Of a stretch of 64,000 nt of DNA, positions 47,802 through 57,855 are shown piece after piece. Origin of the DNA: RPQJ01 sp963744735. Its GTDB lineage: Bacteria > Pseudomonadota > Gammaproteobacteria > Steroidobacterales > Steroidobacteraceae. Below the pieces are notes generated by a model. The model did no database searches. It was not told the DNA's origin and saw only the letters and a list, made by a program, of their open reading frames with translations. Every line of letters begins with the position of its first letter. The first letter of the stretch is position 1. Made by a program: the position numbers and the translations under genes. Location: positions 186,001-250,000 of the forward strand of contig CAVUVH010000034.1 in NCBI GenBank assembly GCA_963744735.1. The letters are read 5' to 3'.

Positions 47802-49436
47802 TTGCGCCCTGTGGCTGCTGCTGGCCACGTGCGCCGCTGCGACTGCCCAGGCCGAGCCGGAAACCCTGCATGCATGGCCCGCGGGCCTGCCCTCGGGCGA
47901 GGAACTGGAGGCGGCCGGCGCCGTGATCGGCGAGATCCACATCATCGTCGGCGACATCTTCGATCCGTCCATCCCGGCGGAGGACAAGTGGCTGTACCGC
48001 ACGGCCAACAAGCTGCACATCAACACGCGGTCCGCCGGTGATCGAGCAGCAGTTGCTGTTCAAGCCCGGCCAGCCCTACGTGCAGCGGCTGGTGGACGAA
48101 AGCGAACGCATCCTGCGCGCCAACGACTACCTGTACGACGCCTGGATCCGGCCGGTGTCCTACGACGGCAGGACGGTCGACCTGGAAGTGCGCACGCGCG
48201 ATACCTGGACGCTGAACCCCGGCCTCAATTTCAGCCGCCAGGGCGGCGCGAACACGACCTCGATCGAGCTGGAGGAAAAGAACCTGCTCGGCAACGGGCA
48301 GCAGCTTGCGTTCAGCTGGAACGACGATGTCGACCGCGAATCGCTGACCCTCGAGTACCAGGACCCGCATTTCCACTCGACGTGGACGCAGGTCGGGCGT
48401 CGTCTACAGCGATGCGGATGACGGCAGCACCAAGGGCATCCGCGTCGACCGTCCGTTCTACGCGCTCGATACACGGCAAGCCGGCGGCCTTTACCTGTAC
48501 GACTCGATCCGCAACGAGCCGCGCTACACCCTGGGCGAGCAGGTGGGCGAGTTCGAGCAGGACGAGCAGTTTGCGGAGGCCTATTACGGCTGGTCACAGG
48601 GTTGGCAGGACGGCTGGGTGCGGCGCTGGACGGCGGGCACGACATTCAGCCGCAGCCGCTATGCGGCGGTGCCGGGTTCCGCGCTCGGCGGGCCGTTGCC
48701 CGAGGACATCGAACTCGCGTATCCATGGATCGGCTTCGACCTGGTCGAGGACGCCTACCGTGAGCGCAGGAACCAGGACCAGATCGAACGCACCGAGGAC
48801 GTGCTGGTGGGAGTGCGCGCGGGCGCGCGCATCGGCTATGCGGCCGAGGCCTTCGGTTCCGACCGCGAGGCGCTGTTGCTGAGCGCCTACGCGCAGAACG
48901 GCTGGGAATATCCGCGCGATCGATCGTTGTTCCTGACCGCGATCGGCTCGGGCAGGGTAGAGGACGACGGCCTGCGCAATGCGATGATCTCGGGCGAAGC
49001 GCGCTATTACGCGCGGACTTCGCCGCGCACGAAGTTCTTTGCCACGGTCAACGGGACCGTGACCGAGTCGCTCGATGCCGACCAGCAACTGCTGCTGGGC
49101 GGCGAGGAAGGCCTGCGCGGCTACCCCTTGCGTTACCAGGCCGGCACGTCACGGGCGCTGCTGACGCTGGAGCAGCGCTACTACACGAGCTGGTATCCGT
49201 TCCGGCTGTTCCACGTCGCCGGCGCCGCGTTCTTCGACATGGGCCGCACCTGGGGGACGGACATCACCGGCGCCACCAGCGACGGCCTGCTGAAGGACAT
49301 AGGTGTCGGCCTGCGACTGGGGTCGAGCCGCTCGGCATTCGGCAACGTCATCCACATCGACCTGGCGTTTCCGCTCGACGGCGGCGACGACATCGACCAG
49401 GTGCAGTTCGTCGTCGAAACCAAGGTCCGCTTCTAG
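47802..49436 (+). CDS. Omp85/BamA-type outer membrane barrel with one POTRA-like domain, three frameshifts
   Basis: About 544 residues. A signal peptide (LWLLLATCAAATAQAE) is followed by a region resembling one POTRA domain (FKPGQPYVQRLVDESERILRANDYLYDAWI through VDLEVRTRDTWTLNPG). Then comes a 16-strand-type surface-antigen barrel ending ...DQVQFVVETKVRF, with a terminal Phe as usual. GGEEGLRGYPLRYQAG is the Omp85 RGY-type loop. The frame changes near 47808, 48034 and 48400. Deleting one base at each links the parts. The start is unsure; TTG at 47802 is proposed because no ATG fits. It follows qor closely. The function might be protein or lipid insertion, unknown. Confidence 0.75.
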
Positions 49437-49984
49437 CCACCCCCTCTCCCGCTTGCGGGAGAGGGCGGTGAGGGCCGGGAGAGGGCGGGTAAGGCGGCAA
49501 TCCACTGCAACTGCAGCTCGAACTCCCCCGCCTGCCGGTCGCTGATCATCAAGCCGAACTGCCGCACGCGCGCCGGATCGAGCGGACCCGCGCCCGGCAC
49601 CGGCCGGCCGCGGAAACTCGCAGCGAACGCGCCGAGCGGCAGTTCGACGTCGGCCCAGGAATCGCGCGGCGGCTCGAACCTGGCCTGGTACTGCACGCCG
49701 TCGAAGCCATCGTCGACGCGCAGCGTGAACTTGTAGTGGTGTCCGTCGCCACGGCAGCGGAGCACGAACGCGCTGGCGCCGGCCGTCGGCCAGGCCTGCG
49801 GCGCGCAACGCACCGAGGCAAAGCCGCCGCCGTGCTCGAGCGACACGTGCCCGGTGAAACTGGCGATGCCGGGCGCCGTCCGCTGCAGGCGGCTTTGCGA
49901 CACTCCTCCCATCACCACGTCGTCGATCGCGCGCCACGCCGCGAGATCGGCTTCGCGCGCGAAATCGAACAGCACTTCAGCCAA
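49433..49984 (-). CDS. CIA30 (NDUFAF1-like) domain protein
   Basis: Protein of 183 residues. FDFAREADLAAWRAIDDVVMGGVSQSRL at the start, FTGHVSLEHGGGFASVRC and ADVELPLGAFAASFRGRPVPG match the CIA30 family. The family is named after a mitochondrial complex I assembly factor, but in bacteria its role is not established. The start is TTG at 49984, which overlaps the alcohol dehydrogenase stop by eight bases. The last 20 or so residues (ALSRPSPPSPASGRGGG) come from the REP-like repeat, and its TAG shares CTAG with the convergent Omp85-type gene. The real domain ends before this tail. Confidence 0.82.
   Translation of the reverse strand: MAEVLFDFAREADLAAWRAIDDVVMGGVSQSRLQRTAPGIASFTGHVSLEHGGGFASVRCAPQAWPTAGASAFVLRCRGDGHHYKFTLRVDDGFDGVQYQARFEPPRDSWADVELPLGAFAASFRGRPVPGAGPLDPARVRQFGLMISDRQAGEFELQLQWIAALPALSRPSPPSPASGRGGG
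49442..49474. repeat. REP-like palindrome with GGTGAGGG tail (copy 4), between convergent genes
   Basis: A perfect 11-bp inverted repeat, CCCTCTCCCGC, loop TT, GCGGGAGAGGG, followed by GGTGAGGG. A partial second unit GGGAGAGGGCGGGT lies a little further on. It sits directly after the Omp85-type stop codon. It is read through by the convergent CIA30 gene, so the last residues of that protein are encoded by the repeat. Confidence 0.65.
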
Positions 49985-51105
49985 TCTCGATCACCTGCCG
50001 GATCGAGGCGCCCGCGGCCAGGCGGTCGAACGCGCCGTTGATGTCATCGAGCCGGATGCGCTCGCTCAGCAGGCGGTCGACCGGCAGCCGTCCCGCGCGA
50101 TACCACTCGATGTATTGCGGGATGTCGCGCTCGGGCACGCAGCTGCCGAGGTAGCTCCCTTTCAGCGTGCGCTCCTCCGCCACCAGGCTCACGTGCGAAA
50201 ACGACGCCAGCTGCTGCGGATGCGGCAGGCCCGCCGTCACGGTCGTGCCGCCGCGCCGCGTGATCCTGTAGGCCAGTTCCAGCGCACGCGCCGAGCCCGC
50301 CATCTCGAACGCATACGCGACGCCACCGCCGCTCGCCTCGCGCACGCGCGCCTCGCAGTCCGGATCCGCCGCGTTGATCGCCAGCGTCGCGCCGAGTTCG
50401 CGCGCCTGCGCCAGCTTGGCCTCGTTCAGGTCGATCGGCGATGATCGCGGTGGCCTCCAGCATCCTGCCGGCCAGCAGTGCCGCGAGTCCGACCCCGCCC
50501 AGGCCGATCACCGCGAGCGTCGAGTGCCGCGGCATCGACGCCGTGTTGACCACCGCGCCCACCCCGGTGATCACCGCGCAACCAAACAGCGCGGCCTCGG
50601 CAAACGGCAGGGTCGGGTCGACGCGCACCAGCGACCGCCGCGACACGGTGGCCCATTCGGCGAAGCCGGAGACGCCCAGGTGGTGATTGACCGGCACGCC
50701 GTGCTGGCACAGCCGACGCTCGCCCGACAGCAGCGTCCCGGCGGTGTTCGACTGCAACCCGGGCTCGCACAGTGCCGGCCGGCCTGCCACGCAGGGCGCG
50801 CAGACGCCGCAGCTCGGCACGAACGAGGCGACGACGTGGTCGCCGCGCTGCAGGTCGCCGACGCCCGGGCCCACGTCCTCGACCACGCCGGCCATTTCGT
50901 GACCGAGCACCATCGGCAGCGGCCGCGGCCGGTTGCCGTCGATCACCGAGAGGTCGGAATGGCAGAGCCCCGCCGCGCGCACACGCACCAGCACCTCGCC
51001 GGGCCCGGGCGGCGCCAGGTCGAACTCCTCGATCGTGAGTGGCAGTGACTCTGCGTAGGGACCGGGCCGGCCCGGCTCCCGCAACACGGCGGCCCTGGTT
51101 TTCAT
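49977..51105 (-). CDS. Zinc-dependent alcohol dehydrogenase, class III-like, one frameshift
   Basis: About 375 residues of the MDR superfamily. Catalytic zinc ligands are Cys in AAGLCHSD, His-Glu in VLGHEMAG, and Cys in LFGCAVITG. The structural-zinc lobe has four Cys in PSCGVCAPCVAGRPALCE. The coenzyme loop is VIGLGGVGLAALLAG. The frame breaks near 50438 (ATAIIA then IDLNEAKLAQ), repaired by removing one base. It belongs to the broad group of NAD-dependent aryl/alkyl alcohol dehydrogenases. The substrate is unknown. It is followed by the CIA30 gene with an overlap and is divergent from a thioesterase gene. Confidence 0.88.
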
Positions 51106-51188
51106 GCCGGCAGCGTAGCGCAAGCGCGCGCTGCCGCTCCACTGCGATAATGCCGGCGCCGGTCGACCGGCACGGCAGCGAGACAGGC

Positions 51189-51665
51189 ATGGCCCAGGCA
51201 GCGGACGAGCAGACCCTTCCGACCCGGCGCGGCGAGTTCCGCGTGCTGCGCGCGATCACCACGCGCTGGATGGACAACGACCAGTACGGGCACGTCAACA
51301 ACGTCGTCTACTACTCGTACTTCGACACCGCCGTGAACGGCTACCTGATCGAGGCGAGCGGCTGCGACATCCGGCAGTTGCCGGCCATCGGCATCGTCGC
51401 CGAGACCAGTTGCCGCTTCGTCAGCGAGCTGAGTTTCCCGGACACGGTCCACGCGGGCCTCGCGCTCGAGAAGCTCGGCAGCAGCAGCGTGATCTACCGC
51501 ATCGGCCTGTTCCGCAACCAGGAAACCGAGGCTGCCGCGCTCGGGCGCTTCGTGCACGTGTACGTCGACAGCGTCACGCGGCGGCCGGTGCCGATCCCGC
51601 CGCCGGTGCGGGCGGCGCTGCAGGCACTGGCGGACGGGTACGTCGGGTTCAGCGCGATTCCCTGA
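51189..51665 (+). CDS. Hotdog-fold acyl-CoA thioesterase (4HBT type)
   Basis: Protein of 158 residues of the 4-hydroxybenzoyl-CoA thioesterase/FadM-like family. The active-site motif RWMDNDQYGHVNNVVYYSYFDT contains the catalytic Asp and the HVNN helix. AETSCRFVSELSFPDTV is the central strand pair. It would hydrolyse acyl-CoA thioesters in the cytosol. ATG at 51189 is used. It is divergent from the alcohol dehydrogenase, with about 83 bases between, and convergent with ilvH. Confidence 0.88.
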   Translation: MAQAADEQTLPTRRGEFRVLRAITTRWMDNDQYGHVNNVVYYSYFDTAVNGYLIEASGCDIRQLPAIGIVAETSCRFVSELSFPDTVHAGLALEKLGSSSVIYRIGLFRNQETEAAALGRFVHVYVDSVTRRPVPIPPPVRAALQALADGYVGFSAIP

Positions 51666-51689
51666 GACGAAACGAGCCGGGGCGCGCGT

Positions 51690-52193
51690 TCAGCTTTCGA
51701 GCGTCTGCCGGCCCTTCTGGATCGCGAGCGCGCCGCTGCGCACCACTTCGAGCACCTCGCCGAAGTTCGCGACTTCGGCGATGAAGCGATTGATGTCCGC
51801 CTCGCTGCTGGTCAGTTCGATCGTGAAGCTGTCGGCCGCGTCCCACAGCACGCGCCCGCCGGCCCGTTGCGTCGCCGACCAGAGCGAGCCCACCTGCGTC
51901 GCCTTGGCCTTCACCTTGACCAGCAGCAGTTCGCGCTCGAAGTGCTCCTCGCGCGTCACGTCCTCGACGTCGACCACGTCGACCAGCTTCAGCGACTGCT
52001 GCGTGATCTGGTGGATGACGGCCTCGTTGCCGGTCGTGACCAGCGTCAGGCGCGATACCGTCGGGTCGTCGGTGGCGGCGACGTTGAGCGACTCGATGTT
52101 GTAGCCGCGGGTCGAGAACAGCCCCGCGACGCGGGTCAGCGCGCCGGATTCGTTCTGCAGCGTGATCGCGATGATGTGGCGCATGCGTGCCAT
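51690..52193 (-). CDS. ilvH: Acetolactate synthase small (regulatory) subunit
   Basis: Regulatory subunit of 167 residues. An N-terminal ACT domain (HIIAITLQNESGALTRVAGLFSTRGYNIESL) binds valine for feedback inhibition, and a C-terminal ALS_ss domain follows (ERELLLVKVKA, GRVLWDAADSFTIELTSSEADINRFI). ATG at 52193 is preceded by GGGAG; another ATG three codons later is possible. Unusually it is not cotranscribed with the large subunit: the large-subunit gene lies upstream on the opposite strand, about 210 bases away, so the pair could share a divergent control region. Confidence 0.93.
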   Translation of the reverse strand: MARMRHIIAITLQNESGALTRVAGLFSTRGYNIESLNVAATDDPTVSRLTLVTTGNEAVIHQITQQSLKLVDVVDVEDVTREEHFERELLLVKVKAKATQVGSLWSATQRAGGRVLWDAADSFTIELTSSEADINRFIAEVANFGEVLEVVRSGALAIQKGRQTLES

Positions 52194-52401
52194 GGCGGCT
52201 CCCGGACTCTCATAACGCATTGATTTAAAAAGGCTTACCGTGCCGCGGCAGCCCCGGATCCGAGATCACAGGATAGGGGATCGGGGTGGACGCGCCTAGA
52301 TGGACGCGCGGCCACGGTGGCTGCTAGTCTCGTTTGCAGCGCAACAAGACCAGCTCGGCGTCACGCCGGGCCAGGACCGACCACCGCCAACCAGGCTCCG
52401 C

Positions 52402-54268
52402 CGTGAACAGCATCGCCGCCAGTCTCCCGCCGACCGAACCGTCCGCGCACCCGCGGGCCGGCCAGTCCATGACCGGCGCGGAGATCATCGTGCAGGTGCT
52501 GGTGGACGAGGGCGTCGACACGATCTTCGGCTACAGCGGCGGCGCGATCCTGCCGACCTACGACGCGATCTTCCGTCACAACGACGAGCAGTCGAAGCGT
52601 GCCTCGGATGCGCGGCCGATGCCGCTGATCGTGCCGGCCAACGAGCAGGGCGCGGGCTTCATGGCCGCCGGCTACGCGCGCGCGAGCGGCAAGGTCGGCG
52701 TCTGCGTCGTCACCTCGGGCCCGGGCGCCACCAACACCGTGACTCCCGTGCGCGACTGCGCGGCCGATTCCGTGCCGATCGTGGTGATCTGCGGCCAGGT
52801 CGGCACCTCGGCGATCGGCACCGACGCCTTCCAGGAGGCGCCGGTCGCCAACATCATGGGCGCGGTGGCCAAGCACTGCTTCCTGGTCACCGACCCGGCG
52901 AAACTCGAAGCCACGGTGCGCACCGCCTTCGAGATCGCGCGCTCCGGGCGTCCCGGGCCGGTCGTGATCGACGTGCCGAAGGACGTGCAGAACTGGCAGG
53001 GCGCCTACGAGGGTCGCGGCCTGCTGCCGATGCGCGGTTATCACTCCCGCATGCAGGCGCTGCGCGCGCGCACCCTCGACGAAGATCATGCGTCGAAGCT
53101 CTTCCAGATGCTGGGCGAGGCCGAGCGGCCGCTGATCTACGCCGGCGGCGGCGTCATCAACAGCGAGTCGGCGGCGCAGCTGCGCGCCTTTTCACGCGAG
53201 TTCGGCATTCCGGTGGTGACCACGCTGATGGGGATCGGCGTGTGCGACACCACCGACGCGCTCTCGCTGCACATGCTGGGCATGCACGGCACTGCGTTCG
53301 CCAACTATGCCGTCGAGGACTGCGACTTCCTGCTGTGCCTCGGCGCGCGTTTCGACGACCGCGTCGCCGGCGTGCCGAAGAAGTTCGCGCGCAACGCCCG
53401 GCGCATCGCGCACATGGACGTCGACGCGTCCGAGATCAACAAGGTCAAGCGCGTGCAGTGGAGCCATGTCGGGCTGCTCGGCCCGGGCCTCGAGGCGCTG
53501 CTCGCCCACGGCAAGGCGCAGGGGTTCAGGCGCGACTGGTCGCCGTGGCACGCGCACGTCGCGGACCTGAAGCGCCGGCACGCGATGAACTACGACCGCG
53601 CCAGCGAGCTGATCCAGCCGAACTACGTGATCGAGGAGATCAACCGCATCACGCGTGGCGAGGCCGTGATCGCGACCGGCGTGGGCCAGCACCAGATGTG
53701 GGCGGCGCAGTACTTCGACTTCCGCGAGCCGCGCCTGTGGCTCACCTCGGGCAGCATGGGCACGATGGGCTTCGGCCTGCCGGCCGCGATCGGCGCGCAG
53801 TTTGCGCGGCGCGACAAGCTGGTGATCGACATCGATGGCGATGCCAGCATCCGCATGAACCTGGGCGAGCTGGAGACCGTCACCACCTACGACCTGCCGA
53901 TCAAGGTCGTGGTGCTGAACAACTTCGGCGACGGCATGGTCAAGCAGTGGCAGAAGCTGTTCTTCAAGGGACGGCTCGCGGCCAGCGACAAGTCGCTGCA
54001 CAAGAAGGACTTCGTCGCCGCCGCCAGGGCGGATGGATACCAGTTTGCGGTGCGCCTCGACCGCAAGGCCGATGTGCCGCGGGTCGTGCGCGAGTTCATC
54101 GAGTTCAAGGGTCCCGCGTTCCTCGAAGTCATCATCGACCCCGATGCGGGCGTCTATCCGATGGTCGGCCCGGGCCAGGCATACGACGAGATGATCACCG
54201 GCGACCACATCGAATCGCGCGAGCTGGCCAAGCCCGCGCAGGAGCCCGGCGCGTCAGAGATGTTCTGA
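52402..54268 (+). CDS. ilvB: Acetolactate synthase large subunit (IlvB/IlvI type)
   Basis: Thiamine-diphosphate enzyme of about 621 residues making acetolactate for valine/leucine and acetohydroxybutyrate for isoleucine. It starts with an extension, then SMTGAEIIVQVLVDEGVDTIFGYSGGAILP. The catalytic Glu is in VPANEQGAGFMAAGYA, the central FAD region follows (CLGARFDDRVAG), and the ThDP motif IDIDGDASIRMNLGELETVT continues into NNFGDGMVKQWQKLFF. GTG at 52402 is favoured. ATG at 52469 (MTGAEII) would remove the extension and is a fair alternative. It is divergent from ilvH and followed by chrA after 15 bases. Confidence 0.92.
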
Positions 54269-54283
54269 CGCGGAGCCAACGTC

Positions 54284-55529
54284 TTGACGACCCCGAGCTT
54301 TGCCGACGCCGCCCTTTTCTGGGCGCGCCTCGGGTTCGTTTCGTTTGGCGGACCGGCAGGGCAGATCGCCATCCTGCACCGGGAGGTCGTCGAGCGCCGC
54401 CGCTGGCTCGACGACGCGGAATTCACCCGCGCGCTGAATTTCTGCATGTTGCTGCCGGGCCCGGAGGCGCTGCAGCTCGCCATCTTCCTCGGCTGGAAAC
54501 TGCACGGCATCCGTGGCGGGATCGTCGCCGGGCTGGGTTTCGTGCTGCCCGCCATCGCCTTGCTGTTCCTGCTGGCTTACCTCTACGTTGCCCACGGCAC
54601 CGTGTCCTGGATCTCGGGCCTGTTGTACGGATTGCAGGCGGCCGTGGTCGCGCTGGTGCTGCAGGCCATCGTGCGCATCGGCCGGCGCGCATTGCGGACG
54701 CGGCTGCACGCCGCCCTGGCAGTGGCGTCATTCGTTGCGCTGCAGTTCGCGCAGGTGCCTTTTCCCGTGGTTCTGCTGCTGGCCGCGCTGGTCGGCGCGC
54801 TGGGCAGCAAAGCCGCGCCTGCCGCGATGGCGATCGCCGATGGGCCCGGTGCACGCGACGCAGGCACGCCGCGTGGCGCTGGGCGGTCTTGCGCTCTGGC
54901 TGGTGCCGCTGCTGCTCGTGGGCGCCACGCTGGGGATGGATTCGCTCTGGAGCAAGGTCTACCTGTTTTTCACCAAGGCGGCGTTGATCACCTTCGGCGG
55001 TGCCTACGCGGTGCTCGGTTACGTCACGACCCAGCTCGTCGGTCACCTGGGCTGGGTCACGGCCGAGCAGTCCGTTGCCGGGCTCGCGCTCGCGGAGACG
55101 ACACCGGGGCCGCTGGTCATCGTGCTGCAGTTCATGGGCTTCATGGCGGGCTGGAACGCTCCTGCTCCGCTGGGTCCGCTGGCCGCGGCACTGCTCGCCG
55201 GTGCGCTCGCGTCGTGGGCGACGTTCCTGCCCTCGTTCGTGCTGATCCTGCTCGGCGCCCCCTACGTCGAGCGGGTGACGCGCAACGCGCGGGTCGCGGG
55301 CGCGCTGGGCGCGATCACGGCTGCGGTCGTCGGCGTGATCGCGACGCTCGCCGTGCTGCTGGCGCGGGTCGTGGTGCTTCCGGCGGGCTGGCTGGCACTG
55401 CCGGACGTTCACGCAGTGCTGATTGCGGTCGCGGCGTGGCTGGCGCTCGAGCGCGCGCACTGGCCGCTGGGATGGGTGCTGGCCGGTGCCGCAGCGGCGG
55501 GCTTATTGCCCGGCCTGCTGCAGCAATGA
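54284..55529 (+). CDS. chrA: Chromate transporter ChrA (long, two-domain), one frameshift
   Basis: CHR-family membrane protein of about 414 residues made of two homologous halves. The first has FWARLGFVSFGGPAGQIAIL, VVERRRWLDDAEFTRALNFCMLLPGPEA. The second has FFTKAALITFGGAYAVLGYV and GLALAETTPGPLVIVLQFMGF. The frame is lost near 54850, between the halves, and one extra G explains it. It exports chromate, or perhaps takes up sulfate-like anions in some species. TTG start with GGAG at 54272-54275. It lies directly after ilvB and overlaps the 3' end of the convergent DsbA-like gene by 27 bases. Confidence 0.87.
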
Positions 55530-56149
55530 ATCGATGCGCGCCTGAAACGCCTCGAAGGGCTGCGCGCCGGACAGCACCTCGCCATTGAAGCTGCCGTCGA
55601 CGATACGACCGATGACAAAAGTCGGCGTCGACTGGATGTTGCTGGCACGGGCCAGCGCCACGTCGGCCTGGACCGAGTGCGCCACGGCGGGATCGCGGCG
55701 ACAATCCGCGAACTGCGCCGCGTCGAGTCCCAGCGACTGCGCCAGCCCGGCATGCGGGTCGGTGGCGAGCTGCGCCTGGTCACGGAACAGCGCCTCGCGG
55801 TACTCCCAGAATTTTCCCTGTTGTCCGGCGCAGCGCGCCGCGATGGCTGCCGGCAGCGCGAACGCGTGAAACGGCAATGGCAGGTCGCGCGTGGCGAAAC
55901 GCACCTTGCCGGTTTCCACGTACTCCTGCCTGAGGCGCGGCCAGGTGGTGTTCGCGAACCGCGCGCAATACGGGCACTGCAGGTCCGTGAACTCGATGAT
56001 CATGACCTGGGCTGCGCTGGAGCCCAGGATGCGTTCGTCGGCGGGTTCCGTCGGGGCGGCGGCGACCGGCGATGCGGCGACAGTGGATCGACGTGACGCA
56101 GCCTGCGGCCAGCGCTGCCGCGACGATCACCGCGGCGCAGTAAGCACAT
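55503..56149 (-). CDS. DsbA-family thiol oxidoreductase lipoprotein, two frameshifts
   Basis: About 215 residues. A lipoprotein signal can be assembled as MCLLR, AVIVAAALAAGCVTS (lipobox AAGC) and TVAASPVAAAPTEPADE if one surplus base is removed near 56135 and one near 56084. The mature protein has a thioredoxin-like fold with the active site FTDLQCPYCARFA, an inserted helical domain (FWEYREALFRDQAQLA) and the cis-Pro loop IQSTPTFVIG. It would oxidise or isomerise periplasmic thiols while anchored in a membrane. The order resembles DsbA/BdbD or DSBA_4-type proteins. It is convergent with chrA. Confidence 0.82.
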
Positions 56150-56246
56150 TCGTCTTGCAACAGGATGCATGCGTGACAGACTGCCGTGGGCAGCCGGCCG
56201 ACGCAAGGGCGGCTCATCCACTTCATGCAGAGGTGCACAGTCTTCC

Positions 56247-56666
56247 ATGAAATACCTGCACACGATGGTCCGCGTCACCGATCTCGACGCATCGCTCAGG
56301 TTCTACTGCGACGCCCTCGGCCTGCGCGAGCTGCGCCGCAACGAGTATCCCGGCGGCCGCTTCACGCTGGTGTTCCTCGCGGCACCCGGTGACGACGACG
56401 CGCAGGTCGAACTCACCTGGAACTGGGATCCGGAGTCCTATGGCATCGGTCGCGCGTTCGGACACCTGGCGTACGCCGTCGACGATGTTTACGCGGCGTG
56501 CCGCCGCCTGCAGGAACACGGCGTGGTCATCAACAGGCCGCCGCGCGACGGGCGCATGGCATTCGTGCGCTCGCCCGACAACATCTCGATCGAATTGCTG
56601 CAGAAGGGCGCTGCCCTGCCGCCCGCCGAACCGTGGTTGAGCATGCCGAACACCGGCGCCTGGTAG
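56247..56666 (+). CDS. Glyoxalase I (lactoylglutathione lyase) family protein
   Basis: Protein of 139 residues with two beta-alpha-beta-beta-beta units. MKYLHTMVRVTDLDASLRFYCDALG carries the first His, VELTWN the first Glu, FGHLAYAVDDVYAAC the second His and NISIELLQKG the second Glu. The four metal ligands of glyoxalase I are thus present. Together with GshA in the window this fits glutathione-dependent methylglyoxal detoxification. The final part LPPAEPWLSMPNTGAW is typical of a GloA subgroup. No strong ribosome-binding site is visible before ATG at 56247. Confidence 0.88.
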   Translation: MKYLHTMVRVTDLDASLRFYCDALGLRELRRNEYPGGRFTLVFLAAPGDDDAQVELTWNWDPESYGIGRAFGHLAYAVDDVYAACRRLQEHGVVINRPPRDGRMAFVRSPDNISIELLQKGAALPPAEPWLSMPNTGAW

Positions 56667-56697
56667 GACGGCCGCACTGGCGGTGACCGCGCCCTCC

Positions 56698-57747
56698 TTA
56701 GGTCACGAACTGGGCGCCGACGATGCGCGGTTCGGGCTCGAGCTGCACGCCGAAGTTGGTGGCGACCGACGCCGCCACCCGCCGCGCGAGGTCGAGCAGT
56801 TGCTGGCCGGTGGCGGCGCCATGGTTCACCAGCACCAGCGCATGCTGGGCCGACACCCCCGCGTCTCCGTCGCGAAAGCCGCGCCAGCCGGCACGTTCGA
56901 TCAACCAGGCCGCCGAGAGCTTGCGCGTCGCCGGGTCCCTGGTCGGAAAGACGGGCAGCGCCGCGAACCTTGCCTGCAGCTCGGCCGCAAGCGCGCTCGC
57001 CACGACCGGGTTCTTGAAGAAGCTGCCGGCATTGCCGACCAGCGCAGGGTCAGGCAGCTTGCGCCCGCGGATACGCCGTACCGCGGCTGCCACGTTGCGC
57101 GGCGTGGGCGGAACGCCCCCCATGGCGGCCAGCTCTTCCGGCAGCCCGGCATAGCGCAGGTTGGTCGCACCGCCGCGCGCAAGGCGCAGTTGCAGTGCCG
57201 TGACGATGCGGCGGTCCGTTTCGCGCTTGAACACGCTGTCCCGGTAACCGAAGCCGCAGTCCTCGTTGTCCAGTCGCGTGAAAGAACCCGTGGCGCGATC
57301 GAAGCAGTGCACTGCCGCCACGCTGTCTGCGATCTCCGCGCCATACGCGCCGATGTTCTGGATGGGCGCAGCACCGGCCTGGCCGGGAATCAACGCCAGG
57401 TTCTCCAGCCCCTGCAGGCCACGGTCGAGCGTCCAGTCGACCAGCGCGTCCCATTCGAACCCGGCGTCGACGTGCACCCAGGCGTGCGTCGAGTCTTCCT
57501 GCTCGATCCGTGCCCCGGCACAGGCGAGATGCAGGATCGCTCCTTCGTAGCGGCGCGCGGCAAACAGGACATTGCTGCCGCGGCCGAGCACCATGGTCGG
57601 CAAGCCCGCGAGCGCCGGGTCCGCCAGCAGGGCCGGCAGTGCGGCCGCGTCGTGCACGGTGGCAAACACGGCCGCCTGCGCCTCGAGCCGGAACGTGTTC
57701 CATGCGCGCAGCGAGGCGTCCCGGGCCAGCGAGTAGGCGGCAGACAT
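56698..57747 (-). CDS. murB: UDP-N-acetylenolpyruvoylglucosamine reductase MurB (type I)
   Basis: Cytosolic FAD enzyme of 349 residues that reduces the enolpyruvyl group in peptidoglycan precursor synthesis. Visible: NTFRLEAQAAVF at the start, the FAD loop VLGRGSNVLFA, ALIPGQAGAAPIQNIGAYGAEI, the FGYRDSVFK segment with a catalytic Arg/Tyr region, and the general-acid Ser in VGNAGSFFKNP. The ending EPEPRIVG carries the last catalytic Glu. The length and the loop between GYRDS and the C-terminal domain fit type I (E. coli) MurB. It is divergent from the glutamine-synthetase-like gene. Confidence 0.94.
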   Translation of the reverse strand: MSAAYSLARDASLRAWNTFRLEAQAAVFATVHDAAALPALLADPALAGLPTMVLGRGSNVLFAARRYEGAILHLACAGARIEQEDSTHAWVHVDAGFEWDALVDWTLDRGLQGLENLALIPGQAGAAPIQNIGAYGAEIADSVAAVHCFDRATGSFTRLDNEDCGFGYRDSVFKRETDRRIVTALQLRLARGGATNLRYAGLPEELAAMGGVPPTPRNVAAAVRRIRGRKLPDPALVGNAGSFFKNPVVASALAAELQARFAALPVFPTRDPATRKLSAAWLIERAGWRGFRDGDAGVSAQHALVLVNHGAATGQQLLDLARRVAASVATNFGVQLEPEPRIVGAQFVT

Positions 57748-57855
57748 CGATCAGGCTCCACGGCGCGCAGGCGCGGGGCCGTGAGCTTGCCACTGCGCGC
57801 GGGCATCCGTCACTATGGCGCAACAGCCCGCCAGCACGGGCCAACCCGTCGCATC

